A stretch of DNA of 64,000 bases from Pseudomonas ceruminis (GTDB lineage: Bacteria > Pseudomonadota > Gammaproteobacteria > Pseudomonadales > Pseudomonadaceae): the NCBI RefSeq assembly GCF_021602025.1, contig NZ_BQHW01000025.1, forward strand, positions 43,846-107,845, read 5' to 3'. Positions 43,558 to 52,494 of this stretch are shown in pieces; the first letter of the stretch is position 1, and every line of letters begins with the position of its first letter. A program made the position numbers and the translations under genes. The notes beneath the pieces are model-generated. The model was not told the DNA's origin and did no database searches. It was given only the letters and a program-made list of their open reading frames with translations.

Positions 43558-44532
43558 CTACCCGCTTGCCGCTGGCGGCAGTTCTGCCAGACCGGACCGG
43601 GTGATATATGGCACTTTGCCAGAGGGTACCAGATTGGCAGCGGCTTCCAAGTGCACATCCTGATCATCGAAGAAGATATGCGGGTTGAAGGCCCTGAGGA
43701 CTTTGGGCTTACCGACTCCGCCTAAGAAGAACGCCTCATCAACGTATACACCCCAAGCACGCAGGGTATTAATGACACGCATTTCCGAGGGCGAATTTCT
43801 CGCGGTGACGATGGCAATCCTGATCGGAGAATCCTTGCCGCCAGTGGGCAAGCGCTCCTGCAGGCGGGCCAGTTTTATCAGCAGGCTGGCATAAGGGCCC
43901 TCTTCCATCGGTGTGTGCTGCAGCGCATCTTCCTGGGCCTTGAACGCATCCAGCCCCTGGGTCTTGTAGACCAGCTCACTGGCATCGGAGAACAGCACCG
44001 CGTCACCGTCGAAGGCAATTCGCACCTGGCCCTCGGGTATTTGCGGGGCGTTGGCGGGTGGCGGCTTGAGGATGGCTGCAGCACAGCGCCTGGAATCGAT
44101 GACCTTTTGCGCGTCCTCCACATTGGTGGTCAGGAACAGATCTACATCGAAGGCGTCCATGTAGTCGGCCACCGACTCGCCGCCAGTAAAGGCCGAGCGG
44201 GTGATTGCCAACTGGTCGCGGCGAATGGTCTTAAGCACGCGAATACCGGTGTCCGGACTATTGCGTGACATCACCACCACCTCGACCAACGGGGAGGTAT
44301 CTTCAGCTTTCATATGTCGGTTGAGGTCAAGCAATGCCTTGACCAGGTGATAGCCGGTGCCAGGCACCAGTGGCTCGTCCTCACGTTCCTGCATATAGCG
44401 ACGGTAGTTGTCGATCACGCTTTCCGGGTCAGCTTCCAGTGCCGCCTTGAACATCTGATCGGACTCGCTCATATCGAACAGAGCAGTTGCCGAGATGCCA
44501 ACAACCAAGGTGTTGCTCAAATCAAGCGCCAT
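43558..44532 (-). CDS. Cytosolic 5'-nucleotidase
   Basis: The 324-aa protein fits the NT5C1-type 5'-nucleotidase family: NTLVVGISATALFDMSESDQMF near the start, VVVMSRNSPDTGIRV, and a HAD-like catalytic loop RIAFDGDAVLFSDASE followed by the acid pair FFDDQDVHLE. Such enzymes remove phosphate from nucleoside monophosphates. Standing inside a restriction-GTPase operon, it may deplete nucleotides during infection or recycle DNA breakdown products. It lies 24 nt after the GTPase gene and 30 nt before the DUF262 gene. Confidence 0.82.
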   Translation of the reverse strand: MALDLSNTLVVGISATALFDMSESDQMFKAALEADPESVIDNYRRYMQEREDEPLVPGTGYHLVKALLDLNRHMKAEDTSPLVEVVVMSRNSPDTGIRVLKTIRRDQLAITRSAFTGGESVADYMDAFDVDLFLTTNVEDAQKVIDSRRCAAAILKPPPANAPQIPEGQVRIAFDGDAVLFSDASELVYKTQGLDAFKAQEDALQHTPMEEGPYASLLIKLARLQERLPTGGKDSPIRIAIVTARNSPSEMRVINTLRAWGVYVDEAFFLGGVGKPKVLRAFNPHIFFDDQDVHLEAAANLVPSGKVPYITRSGLAELPPAASG

Positions 44533-44555
44533 AGAGTTAGTCCTTGTTTCAGCAA

Positions 44556-45257
44556 TTACTCACTGAGTACAACACGAACGATTTCATTACTCAGTACAGC
44601 CATGTTCCACCCCGTCTCAGCCGAATAAGGCACAACCGGATGATGTGGCGAAAACACCTTGGTAACCTCGCGCAGCTTCAGGTCGATATTTGTCAGTTGC
44701 TCAGCTGTTGGAGCCTGATGCAGGTGACGAGTGATGGGCTCAACTTTGTCGCATTGCCCAAGCGCGTAAATGACTTTGCGCTTAAGCTCTGAGGCCTGGG
44801 TCAAATGTCTTACTGCCTGCTCGTCTACGGCATAGTCCCGAGTATCAGCCCTAAGCACATGGACGATCGCGGAGGCATAACTAAAAAAATCAGAATAAAG
44901 CTTTAAGTACTCCACATCGCGCTCAAGGCTTTCACCTATACCCGGCAAATCGCCCAATGACAGCCAATAGTTATTACCAATATGAAAGTCGAGACATTGG
45001 CACTCGCGGGTACACGCCTCTACGTCACTGGTTTCAAGAATAGGCCGACCGATCAGGGCGTTAACTGTGGTGGACTTGCCATAGCCAGACTTACCGATAA
45101 ACAAAACCATTCGCTCCAAGTATCCAAGCCCCGTCGTTTGATCGACCCACTTATGCCAGCCGAAACGATCGGCGTCTTTAAATTGGTCAAACGCCGGGAA
45201 GCGCTTGGAGAGCTCGCTGATATCACCGCGGTGGAGACGGTACTTGGTTATATCCAC
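44556..45257 (-). CDS. GTPase, small partner of a tandem pair
   Basis: The 233-aa protein has a P-loop GTPase core: G1 LFIGKSGYGKSTTVNALIG, G3 SLGDLPGIGES and a G4-like GQCDKVEP in place of NKxD. It resembles the YfjP/YeeP-IRG branch of ribosome-assembly-like GTPases found on mobile elements. It starts 3 nt after the neighbouring GTPase stop. The codon use and base composition are visibly AT-richer than in the chromosomal genes, consistent with transfer. Confidence 0.78.
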   Translation of the reverse strand: MDITKYRLHRGDISELSKRFPAFDQFKDADRFGWHKWVDQTTGLGYLERMVLFIGKSGYGKSTTVNALIGRPILETSDVEACTRECQCLDFHIGNNYWLSLGDLPGIGESLERDVEYLKLYSDFFSYASAIVHVLRADTRDYAVDEQAVRHLTQASELKRKVIYALGQCDKVEPITRHLHQAPTAEQLTNIDLKLREVTKVFSPHHPVVPYSAETGWNMAVLSNEIVRVVLSE

Positions 45258-45260
45258 CGA

Positions 45261-46124
45261 TTACCACCAGCTGAATATTTTGCTGAACACCTTTGTTACC
45301 AGTTTTACTGCAGCCTTCGCGATCGGCGCAACAGGAATAATGTCAGTCACTATATTAAACAGCTCGCTAATCAAACCATCCTTAGCCTCTGTTTTTGAGT
45401 TTTCAGAGCGATTTTCAGCTTTAACAGAATCAAGAACAATTGCTTTCTTATCCGCCGGCAGGACCTCAATAATCTTTTCAACCAGCTGAACAAGCCCATA
45501 TTTTTCATTGGCCGATACTGGGATCACGCACGAGTAGGGCAAATCAAAAATCTTTGCCACACTCATACGCTTTTGTTCGATATTTTCTGCCTGCTTGGCC
45601 CCTGGCTTTTGAGCGCTTTCATCCCACTCGCGAAACGGCTCAATCTTATCGACTTGATTGAGCGCAATAATAAATGGACGCCCTTTATCAATATAAGGCC
45701 TAACCAGATTCTTATAGAAAGTTTCATCTGATGAGAACGCCCGATCATCGCCCTTAATTACCCACAGCACCAGATCAAGCTCAGGCAGTAAAGAACGGTA
45801 AAGCTCAACATACTCCTTGTCCCGCTCATTGCTTTCACCAACGCCGGGCACATCCAGCAGTTTAATGCCTTTACCACCGATATCGAGGATGACTTCCTGC
45901 GGCTTACGCGTGCAGCCGGCAATATCGCTGATCTCGCACACGTCTTTGCCGAATACCGCATTGCACAGACTGGACTTGCCCGCGCCGGTCTTACCAAAAA
46001 CACCCACTACCGGCTGGTAACTTAGAACGCTATTGACCCGACTGAATATTTTCCCGATAAAATCAGCACCGATTTGACCATCTTGCTTCAGTGCATCTTC
46101 GAGTAATTTGCTGTGATCGCTCAT
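45261..46124 (-). CDS. YfjP/YeeP-like GTPase with hydrophobic C-terminal region
   Basis: The 287-aa protein has G1 VVGVFGKTGAGKSSLCNAVFG, G3 LLDVPGVGESNE and G4 ALNQVDKIEP. A C-terminal part (LISELFNIVTDIIPVAPIAKAA, VTKVFSKIFSWW) is hydrophobic or amphipathic and could bind a membrane. That tail is missing from the shorter partner encoded next to it. Paired GTPases of this kind recall dynamin-like partners that respond to membrane or phage signals, but this is only analogy. The region is AT-rich. Confidence 0.78.
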   Translation of the reverse strand: MSDHSKLLEDALKQDGQIGADFIGKIFSRVNSVLSYQPVVGVFGKTGAGKSSLCNAVFGKDVCEISDIAGCTRKPQEVILDIGGKGIKLLDVPGVGESNERDKEYVELYRSLLPELDLVLWVIKGDDRAFSSDETFYKNLVRPYIDKGRPFIIALNQVDKIEPFREWDESAQKPGAKQAENIEQKRMSVAKIFDLPYSCVIPVSANEKYGLVQLVEKIIEVLPADKKAIVLDSVKAENRSENSKTEAKDGLISELFNIVTDIIPVAPIAKAAVKLVTKVFSKIFSWW

Positions 46125-46169
46125 TTTATTTTCCTTTAATACGTTATTTAAGGCAGAAGCCGTGGCAAC

Positions 46170-46247
46170 TCATGGCTGCGTCGATGGGATAACCCTGGTG
46201 GCGCGGTAGCCGCGGAAATGGGTGAGCTTGACGGACTTGAGGCGCAT
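46170..46247 (-). pseudogene. Remnant N-terminus of an OLD/RecF-like AAA ATPase gene
   Basis: A 25-codon frame reading MRLKSVKLTHFRGYRATRV then ending TQP-stop has the exact opening of ABC-type AAA ATPases (xLxxVKLxxFRGYR). It has a Shine-Dalgarno (AAGGAAA) and stops just as the ATPase domain should begin. It sits between hsdS and the GTPase pair, so a larger ATPase gene was probably deleted and replaced here, leaving its translation start. Confidence 0.55.
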
Positions 46248-46261
46248 GGGGATTTCCTTAT

Positions 46262-47449
46262 CTACAGCTGGCCGGAGAAAGCCTGCTTAGCTAGTGAGGA
46301 AAAAAGATCTTCCCCCTCCAGGTCAGCGGTAGCGTAGAGCTTTCCGCTCTCACTTATAGCCTTCACAAGCTCGGAGAATTTTCTCTGCAGCGCTAAAGGA
46401 GGGCTCAAAATATTCATCGCCTTAAGATTCACAATCTTCAGCTCAGCAAAAGTTGTTCCCGAGGCAATAGCGGAATAATTAGAAAGAAACATTCGCTGCA
46501 AGTATGACCTCAAATAGTCGCTATCGATAAGCTCCCGATTAAGCTTTATCCATAGGACACGCCCATCCTTAAAATAGAACTGCTCTTTGTGATTGACTTT
46601 CCATATCCTGCCATCATGGCAGATTGAGGGCAGCAATAAGTCACCGACTTCTGGGGCGCCAGAGTGACTCACCAAGTCATCATAATGTTCTTGGGAGATA
46701 AACAACTCCGCCTGGATCTTCTGCCCCTCACCTAGCGCCCCAACTTCTGTCCCTCTATAAAAGGGAACTCCAGCGTCTGTGAACTCATCAACGAAAACTC
46801 TCTTACTAGAGCCAACCCCACAGACCTCACCCAACTTTACACTTGGCCACCCCTTCGGATTGGTCACCGGGTCGCCGAACATGTCCAGAAACACGGCGCG
46901 GAGGAAGTCGTCGGCGAGCTGGATGGCTTGCTGGCGTTTGCGGCGGATGGCGTCGGCCTTGTCGAGGATGGCAGCGATGCGCTTTTGTTCGGGCAGGGGT
47001 GGGAGGGGGATTTCAAACCCCTTCAAAAAGTCACTCCCAACACGTTTCTGGCCAGCGGCACCGGACATAGACTTTTCGCCAAGAAATCGGAATTGCTCGC
47101 TCCATACGAGATAGAACAGATAAAGGCTATCTAAGCTTTCTGTGTCAGGACGAATGACATGGAACTCTGTCGAGCCAAACCCGATTTCGGTAGGAATCTG
47201 TCCCGGACGCAGACACTTTCCGTTTTCAAAACACGGCGTGATTTTGGCCAAAAGCACGTCGCTCCTATCGAAGTAGGTGAAACCCTTTTTGGTTTCAGAA
47301 AGAACCCGAGCTTCTGAAGCCAGCAGGTGTCCGTCTTCTGATGCCGAGGCCATAGCAACAAAAGTCACCTGCTGAGACTCATCAACATCCCTAGGAAGTC
47401 TCGGATTAATGGTTGCTACATCACTTAGCTTTACTCGCGGCCAACTCAC
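46262..47449 (-). CDS. hsdS: Type I restriction-modification specificity subunit
   Basis: The 395-aa protein from GTG 47449 has two target-recognition domains (about residues 1-150 and 200-360) separated by the family's helical spacer (LPPLPEQKRIAAILDK, ADAIRRKRQQAIQLADDFL). HsdS chooses the DNA site for the methylase and nuclease. The GTG overlaps the hsdM stop as GTGA; the longer frame to 47707 lies inside hsdM and is not used. Recognition sequence cannot be deduced. Both TRDs differ in composition from hsdM, as expected for swapped domains. Confidence 0.9.
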   Translation of the reverse strand: MSWPRVKLSDVATINPRLPRDVDESQQVTFVAMASASEDGHLLASEARVLSETKKGFTYFDRSDVLLAKITPCFENGKCLRPGQIPTEIGFGSTEFHVIRPDTESLDSLYLFYLVWSEQFRFLGEKSMSGAAGQKRVGSDFLKGFEIPLPPLPEQKRIAAILDKADAIRRKRQQAIQLADDFLRAVFLDMFGDPVTNPKGWPSVKLGEVCGVGSSKRVFVDEFTDAGVPFYRGTEVGALGEGQKIQAELFISQEHYDDLVSHSGAPEVGDLLLPSICHDGRIWKVNHKEQFYFKDGRVLWIKLNRELIDSDYLRSYLQRMFLSNYSAIASGTTFAELKIVNLKAMNILSPPLALQRKFSELVKAISESGKLYATADLEGEDLFSSLAKQAFSGQL

Positions 47450-49029
47450 AGCATCGCCTCCAGCGCATCCAGATCCGCCAGAATCTCCTGCTCCAGCCCT
47501 TTCAGCCGTTGCAGAATCACCTTCGGATCTTCGTACTGTTCCTGCTGATACTCCACTTCCTTGTAGCGATTGATGGAGAGGTCGTACCTGTTGGCAGCGA
47601 TATCCTCGGCGGACACGACAAAGGCCTTTTTGCGCTTGTCGCCAAACAGGGTATTGATAGTGCTGGCGCTGATATTGCCCTCCACCATCTGCCGGTATTT
47701 GTGCCATTGGGCGATGGCATCGGGCAGGTCGTTGCTGCCCTCGCCTTTCAGCTCGGTCCGTTTATCGTCCAGCGAGTAACCGTCGGCCTGCAAATCGTAG
47801 AACCACACCCGTTCGGTGCTGCCGCCCTTGGTGAAAATCAGGATGGCGGTGCTGACACCGGCGTAGGGTTTGAACACGCCGCTGGGCAGGCTGACGATAC
47901 CTTCCAGTTGGTTGTTATCGAGTAGCTCCTGGCGCAGTTGCTGGTGGGCCTTGGAGGAGCCGAACAGCACACCGTCCGGCACGATCACCGCGGCGCGGCC
48001 ACCGAGCTTGAGCGAGCGGAGGATATGGGCGACGAACAGCAGCTCGGTCTTCTTGGTTTTCACCAGGCCGAGCACGTCGGGGTTGGTGTTGGTTTCGTCC
48101 AAGCTGCCTTTGAATGGCGGGTTGGCCAGCACCACATCAAAGAAGTTTTCTTCCTGGCGCGGGTAGTGCTCCTTGATGGATTTGCTCAGGGAGTCCTGGT
48201 AGCGGATGTTCGCGCCGTTCACACCGTGCAGCATCATGTTCATGCTGGAGACGCGCAGCATGGTGGTGTCGAAGTCGAAGCCCCAGAACATCTGGCTGTT
48301 GATGTGCTGGCGGTAGGGTTCGAGCAGGTCGCCGGAGTAATGCAGGTTGCCGTCTTCGTCGCTGAAGGTGCCTTCCGGGCTGGAATGCACACGGTTGAGG
48401 TATTCCATGGTGCGGGCGAGAAAGCCGGCGGTGCCGCAGGCCGGGTCGCAGATCACCTCGGTCGGCTGCGGGGCGATCAGCTCGATCATGGCATCGATGA
48501 TATGTCGCGGCGTGCGGAACTGGCCGTTGATGCCGGCGGTGGTGAGCTTGCTCAGCAGGTATTCGTAGATATCGCCCTTTACGTCGCTCTGGGTCAGCGG
48601 CAGGTCGTTGACCATCTCCACGGCGGAGGTGAGCACGGACTCGTTCTTGATCTCCAGATCGGCGTCCTGCATGTATTCGCTGATATGGCCGAGGCCCTCG
48701 CGTTCACCACCCTCACCTTCGGCACCACCGAGCTTGGCGAAGAACGGATATACGTTCTGCTTGAGGTGGCTGTGCAGCTCCTTGCCGCTCATGTTGCGGA
48801 AGTTCTTCCAGCGCAGTAGCTGGCCTTCCGGGGTATTGGGGAACAGGCGGTCGAAGGCTTTGCCGGTACGGTTGGCTTTGCGCTCGGCCACGTCTTCCTG
48901 CATGTCGAGCATGCGGGCGAACATCAGGTAGCTGATCTGCTCGATTACGGTCAGCGGGTTGGTGATGCCGCCGGTGTGGAACTTCATCCAAAGACGGTCG
49001 ATATCGTTGCGGATTTTGCCGGTGAGCAT
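47446..49029 (-). CDS. hsdM: Type I restriction-modification DNA methyltransferase subunit
   Basis: The 527-aa protein begins MLTGKIRNDIDRLWMKFHTGG and has the N6-adenine methylase motifs: SAM-binding VICDPACGTAGFLARTM and catalytic VVLANPPFKGS. A PQPTEV-type block precedes motif I. It methylates host DNA with HsdS and also forms part of the restriction complex. It lies 32 nt after hsdR and overlaps hsdS by 4 nt. Confidence 0.95.
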   Translation of the reverse strand: MLTGKIRNDIDRLWMKFHTGGITNPLTVIEQISYLMFARMLDMQEDVAERKANRTGKAFDRLFPNTPEGQLLRWKNFRNMSGKELHSHLKQNVYPFFAKLGGAEGEGGEREGLGHISEYMQDADLEIKNESVLTSAVEMVNDLPLTQSDVKGDIYEYLLSKLTTAGINGQFRTPRHIIDAMIELIAPQPTEVICDPACGTAGFLARTMEYLNRVHSSPEGTFSDEDGNLHYSGDLLEPYRQHINSQMFWGFDFDTTMLRVSSMNMMLHGVNGANIRYQDSLSKSIKEHYPRQEENFFDVVLANPPFKGSLDETNTNPDVLGLVKTKKTELLFVAHILRSLKLGGRAAVIVPDGVLFGSSKAHQQLRQELLDNNQLEGIVSLPSGVFKPYAGVSTAILIFTKGGSTERVWFYDLQADGYSLDDKRTELKGEGSNDLPDAIAQWHKYRQMVEGNISASTINTLFGDKRKKAFVVSAEDIAANRYDLSINRYKEVEYQQEQYEDPKVILQRLKGLEQEILADLDALEAML

Positions 49030-49061
49030 TCAGTGGTCTCGATCTATAGGTTGTGCGGCCA

Positions 49062-52000
49062 TCAGGCGGGTGTGCCGGGCTGGTCGGGGTTCTTCAAAAA
49101 GGGTTTGAGCACGGCCACCAGTTCGGTGACATCGGCGGGGGCGAAAACACCGTCGATGCCCTCGTGGGAGATGCTGGAAAACGGCGCGTCGTAGAGCTTT
49201 TCGATGACGATGCTGCCGTGCTGGGCAATGTAGTTTTTCAGCAGGTTCATAAAGCGCACCTGCTGGGCGGTCAGGCTGGGATGGGCATGGAGGAACTGTT
49301 TGAAGTGTTCCTCGATGGCGTGTGCATCCAGGCCAATAATCTCGCGCACGGTGAGGTGCAGTTGATCGGCTGTGCGACCGTAGAACTCGTTGAGCACCTC
49401 CAGGCTGACGCCGGGGTGGCTGGTGAGGATGGTCGAGGTCAGGGTTTTCAGCTCGCTCTCGGCAATGGGTTCGCCCTTGTGGATTTTCTGCAGGGTCGGG
49501 TTGGCGGCGAGCATGCCGGCAAGGATGTCCTTGAGGCGGCGGCGGTAGATCATCGCTTCGCTGGCACCAGTAATGTACACCGCGCGCTCGTCGCCCAGCA
49601 GGTTGCCATCCTTGGTTTTGGTGGTTCCTATGCCATCACCCGGCCCGGTGCCGGTCTGACGATATTTCATGATGCCGCGCAGTTCCTGGCGGGCGTTTTC
49701 CAGCTTGTCGATGCCCGGCTGAAGCCAGAACTCGGCGCTTCGTACTTCGGCGATCAGGGCATCCTTCTGGCGGACGGCCTGGATATTCACGGCGAGCTTG
49801 TCCAACTCGGCCAGCAGGGCAATTTTGCCGTCCTCGAAGCAGGTGGCCTGCTCGACCAGGCAGCACTGAATACCGGCGATCAGCTTATCCAGCGCGGTGG
49901 CGTGCTTGTCGCGCAGCACGCGGGCCGACATCAGCGGGGCGATGGTGTTGGCCAGCAGATGTTGGGTTTTGCCATCGAACTGCTGCAGCTGTTGGGTTTG
50001 CTGCAACTGGTGCACGGCGCGCAGCTCACGCTTTACCGCCACGCTGGTGTCGGGCAAGTCGTTGATGTCGGCACGCAGCAGGGCAATGGCGGCATCAAAG
50101 GCGGCGGCATGGTTGTGACGCAGGGCGGCCTGGGCCAGCGCCAGGCGGGCTTCGAAGGTGGTTTGCAGCAGGGATTTGCTGCCGGTGTCTTCCGGCTCCT
50201 GATACTCCTGCTCGAAGAAATCGAAGTTGCCGTAGTGATCGAAGATCAAAAACTCGGTTTTGTCTTTACCGGGGCCAAACAGGTTGGGGCGCAGGCGCGT
50301 ACCGCGGCCGATCATCTGCCAGAACTTGACCCAGGATTTGACCGGCTTGGCGAACACCAGGTTGACCACTTCCGGGACGTCGATGCCGGTATCGAGCATG
50401 TCCACCGAGATGGCGATGCGGAAGTCGTTATCCGGTTTTTTGAATTCCTTGATCAGGGTGTCCACGTGCGGGATGGCGTTGTGGATGACCTTGCAGACCT
50501 TGGTGCCGTACTGCGGGTAGAGCTTGCAGAAGAGCTTTTCCAGGTGCTCGGCGTGGTCCTGACGCTGGGCGAAGACGATGGTTTTGCCGACCAGTGAGCC
50601 AGTCTCATCCTTGATGCCGTTGTTGATCAGGTTTTCCAGGATGATGCGGTCGGTGTCTTCGCTGAAGATTTTGCGGCCAATGTCCTTGCCGGCGATGGTG
50701 GTGCGCTTGGCCTCCTCCTCGCCGAGGTCCTCTTCGAGCTGGCGCTTCTGCTCGTCGCTGAGGTCGTTGTAGTGGATGCCGTCGCGTAGGAAGTCCGTGG
50801 TGAGGTCCTTCACGCGGAATGGCACCAGATACGGCGGCTCATTATTGATGGCAGCATCGAGGCCGAACTCGAAGGTGGGGTCGGTGGTTTCGCAGTCGAA
50901 AATATCGAAGGTGTTGCGGCTGATGAACTTCACCGGGGTGGCGGTGAGGCCGACCTGCAGCGCGTCGAAGTAATCGAACAGGTCGCGGTACTTGTTGTAG
51001 ATGCTGCGGTGGCTTTCGTCGGCGATGATCAGGTCGAAGAAGCCGACATCGAGTTGGGCGAAGCGGTTCATCATGCCCGGGTAGGTGGCGATGTAGATGC
51101 GCGCGGTCTGGTCGACCTTGCCGGTTTCGCCGATCACACAGCGCGGCTCGCTGGGCAGGTTTTGCTTGAAGGCGTCATCGGCCTGCACGCGCAGCTCTTT
51201 GCGGTCGCAGAGGAACAGCACGCGTTTGGCCCAGCCGGTACGCAGCAGCAACTCAGCCAAGGCGATGGCCACGCGGGTTTTGCCGGTGCCCGTGGCCTGG
51301 ATGATCAGGGCTTTGCGGCGCTGCTGCTGGAAGTGCGCGGCGACAGTTTTGATCGCTTCGATCTGGTAGGGGCGGTCGGCAATGCTCAGCTCGGGGTTGT
51401 GTTTCTCCAGCGTGGGGACGCGATACTGGCGCTGATAGGCGAGGTATTCCAGGCTGTCCTTGCTGTAGATGCCGTACACCGGGCGATAGGTGCTGTACTG
51501 CTTGTCATCCCAGATAAAGGTTTCGTAGCCGTTGCTGTAGAAAATCACCGGGCGCTGCATGCCCATGCGCTCGAAACCGTCGGCGTACATGCGCGCCTGT
51601 TCGCGCCCGGCTTGCAGGCTGACATTGCCGGATTTCTTGGCCTCGATCACGGCTAGGGGCTGACCGTTGTCGCCCCATAGCACGTAGTCCGCACGGCCCT
51701 TGCCGGAAACGTTGCCGGGGAAGTCGACCTCGACTTCCTGGCCGACCTGCGCGGGATTGCTGACATCCCAACCGGCTTGCAGGAGCATGGCGTCGATCAG
51801 CAATGCGCGGGTTTTGGCTTCGTTCCACTGCAGGCTGTCGGCCACCTGCTGGCTCTGCTGCTGACGCTTTTGCTGGTCAGGCTTGGCAGGCGCGTCGACC
51901 TTGTCGAGGTGGCGGGTGCGCTCCTGCTCCAGCTTGTCCATCACGCTCTGTAGCGCTTCCTGCTGCTGGTTGAGTTCCTTCTCATAGCTGGAGACGGTTT

Positions 52001-52445
52001 TCTGCAGGCGGACGAGGGTCGCGGTCGGATCCTGCACCTCGGCAAAGGTCGGAATATCGGCCTGTGCGGTGCCGTAGTACTTGATGGCCATGTACATGGC
52101 CAGTTGGTAGGCGGTCTTCAGGGCCAGCTGGGCATTGCGCAAATCACCTTCGGCACCGTGGGCGGTGTCGTTGCCCTGGATGCGCAGGAAGTTGATCTGG
52201 TGCACCAGCGGCTTGCTGACGCAATCGACAAACACCGGGTTTTTCACCAGGTCATAGAAGCTCGACTGCGGCATGCGCGGCAGCAGTTCTTCCTTGTAGA
52301 TGGCTTTGGTCAGCTCTTCGGCAAAGCTGCGCAGGCGAGTGAGCGCACTGCCCGGATCGATGTGCAGTACAGCCTCGGCAAGACCGGCGAGGTTAGCAAG
52401 CAGCTCGTTGCCGGGGCGGAGGAACTCGAAGTTGACTGATTTCAT
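49062..52445 (-). CDS. hsdR: Type I restriction endonuclease subunit (EcoEI-like)
   Basis: The 1127-aa protein from MKSVNFEFLRPGNE has an N-terminal DUF4145-like helical domain (FLRIQGNDTAHGAEGD), a nuclease core (DYVLWGDNGQPLAVIEAKKSG), and an SF2 translocase with IQATGTGKTRVAIALAE, IADESHRSIYNKY, GLTATPVKF and GRGTRLRPN. HsdR pulls DNA past the enzyme and cuts when it stalls. ATG 52445 is used instead of 52463 because a sigma-54-type promoter would start transcription near 52466 and GGACAG precedes this ATG. The gene leads the hsdR-hsdM-hsdS operon and is downstream of the sigma-54 activator. Confidence 0.93.
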   Translation of the reverse strand: MKSVNFEFLRPGNELLANLAGLAEAVLHIDPGSALTRLRSFAEELTKAIYKEELLPRMPQSSFYDLVKNPVFVDCVSKPLVHQINFLRIQGNDTAHGAEGDLRNAQLALKTAYQLAMYMAIKYYGTAQADIPTFAEVQDPTATLVRLQKTVSSYEKELNQQQEALQSVMDKLEQERTRHLDKVDAPAKPDQQKRQQQSQQVADSLQWNEAKTRALLIDAMLLQAGWDVSNPAQVGQEVEVDFPGNVSGKGRADYVLWGDNGQPLAVIEAKKSGNVSLQAGREQARMYADGFERMGMQRPVIFYSNGYETFIWDDKQYSTYRPVYGIYSKDSLEYLAYQRQYRVPTLEKHNPELSIADRPYQIEAIKTVAAHFQQQRRKALIIQATGTGKTRVAIALAELLLRTGWAKRVLFLCDRKELRVQADDAFKQNLPSEPRCVIGETGKVDQTARIYIATYPGMMNRFAQLDVGFFDLIIADESHRSIYNKYRDLFDYFDALQVGLTATPVKFISRNTFDIFDCETTDPTFEFGLDAAINNEPPYLVPFRVKDLTTDFLRDGIHYNDLSDEQKRQLEEDLGEEEAKRTTIAGKDIGRKIFSEDTDRIILENLINNGIKDETGSLVGKTIVFAQRQDHAEHLEKLFCKLYPQYGTKVCKVIHNAIPHVDTLIKEFKKPDNDFRIAISVDMLDTGIDVPEVVNLVFAKPVKSWVKFWQMIGRGTRLRPNLFGPGKDKTEFLIFDHYGNFDFFEQEYQEPEDTGSKSLLQTTFEARLALAQAALRHNHAAAFDAAIALLRADINDLPDTSVAVKRELRAVHQLQQTQQLQQFDGKTQHLLANTIAPLMSARVLRDKHATALDKLIAGIQCCLVEQATCFEDGKIALLAELDKLAVNIQAVRQKDALIAEVRSAEFWLQPGIDKLENARQELRGIMKYRQTGTGPGDGIGTTKTKDGNLLGDERAVYITGASEAMIYRRRLKDILAGMLAANPTLQKIHKGEPIAESELKTLTSTILTSHPGVSLEVLNEFYGRTADQLHLTVREIIGLDAHAIEEHFKQFLHAHPSLTAQQVRFMNLLKNYIAQHGSIVIEKLYDAPFSSISHEGIDGVFAPADVTELVAVLKPFLKNPDQPGTPA

Positions 52446-52475
52446 GTAGGCGATTCTGTCCATATCGGTCCTATT

Positions 52476-52491
52476 AGCGAGGACCGTGCCA
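52476..52491 (-). promoter_or_regulatory. Sigma-54 (RpoN) promoter upstream of hsdR
   Basis: On the minus strand TGGCACG-GTCC-TCGCT matches the -24/-12 consensus TGGCACG-N4-TTGCW with one mismatch. It lies in the 49-nt gap between the gene for a sigma-54 activator and hsdR ATG 52445. Spacing between GG and GC is right. The transcript would begin near 52466. Confidence 0.7.
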
Positions 52492-52494
52492 TTT

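Noticed and set aside
49053-50597. 514-aa plus-strand frame opposite hsdR
   Set aside because: It is the complement of the conserved HsdR C-terminal half and lacks any recognisable motif.
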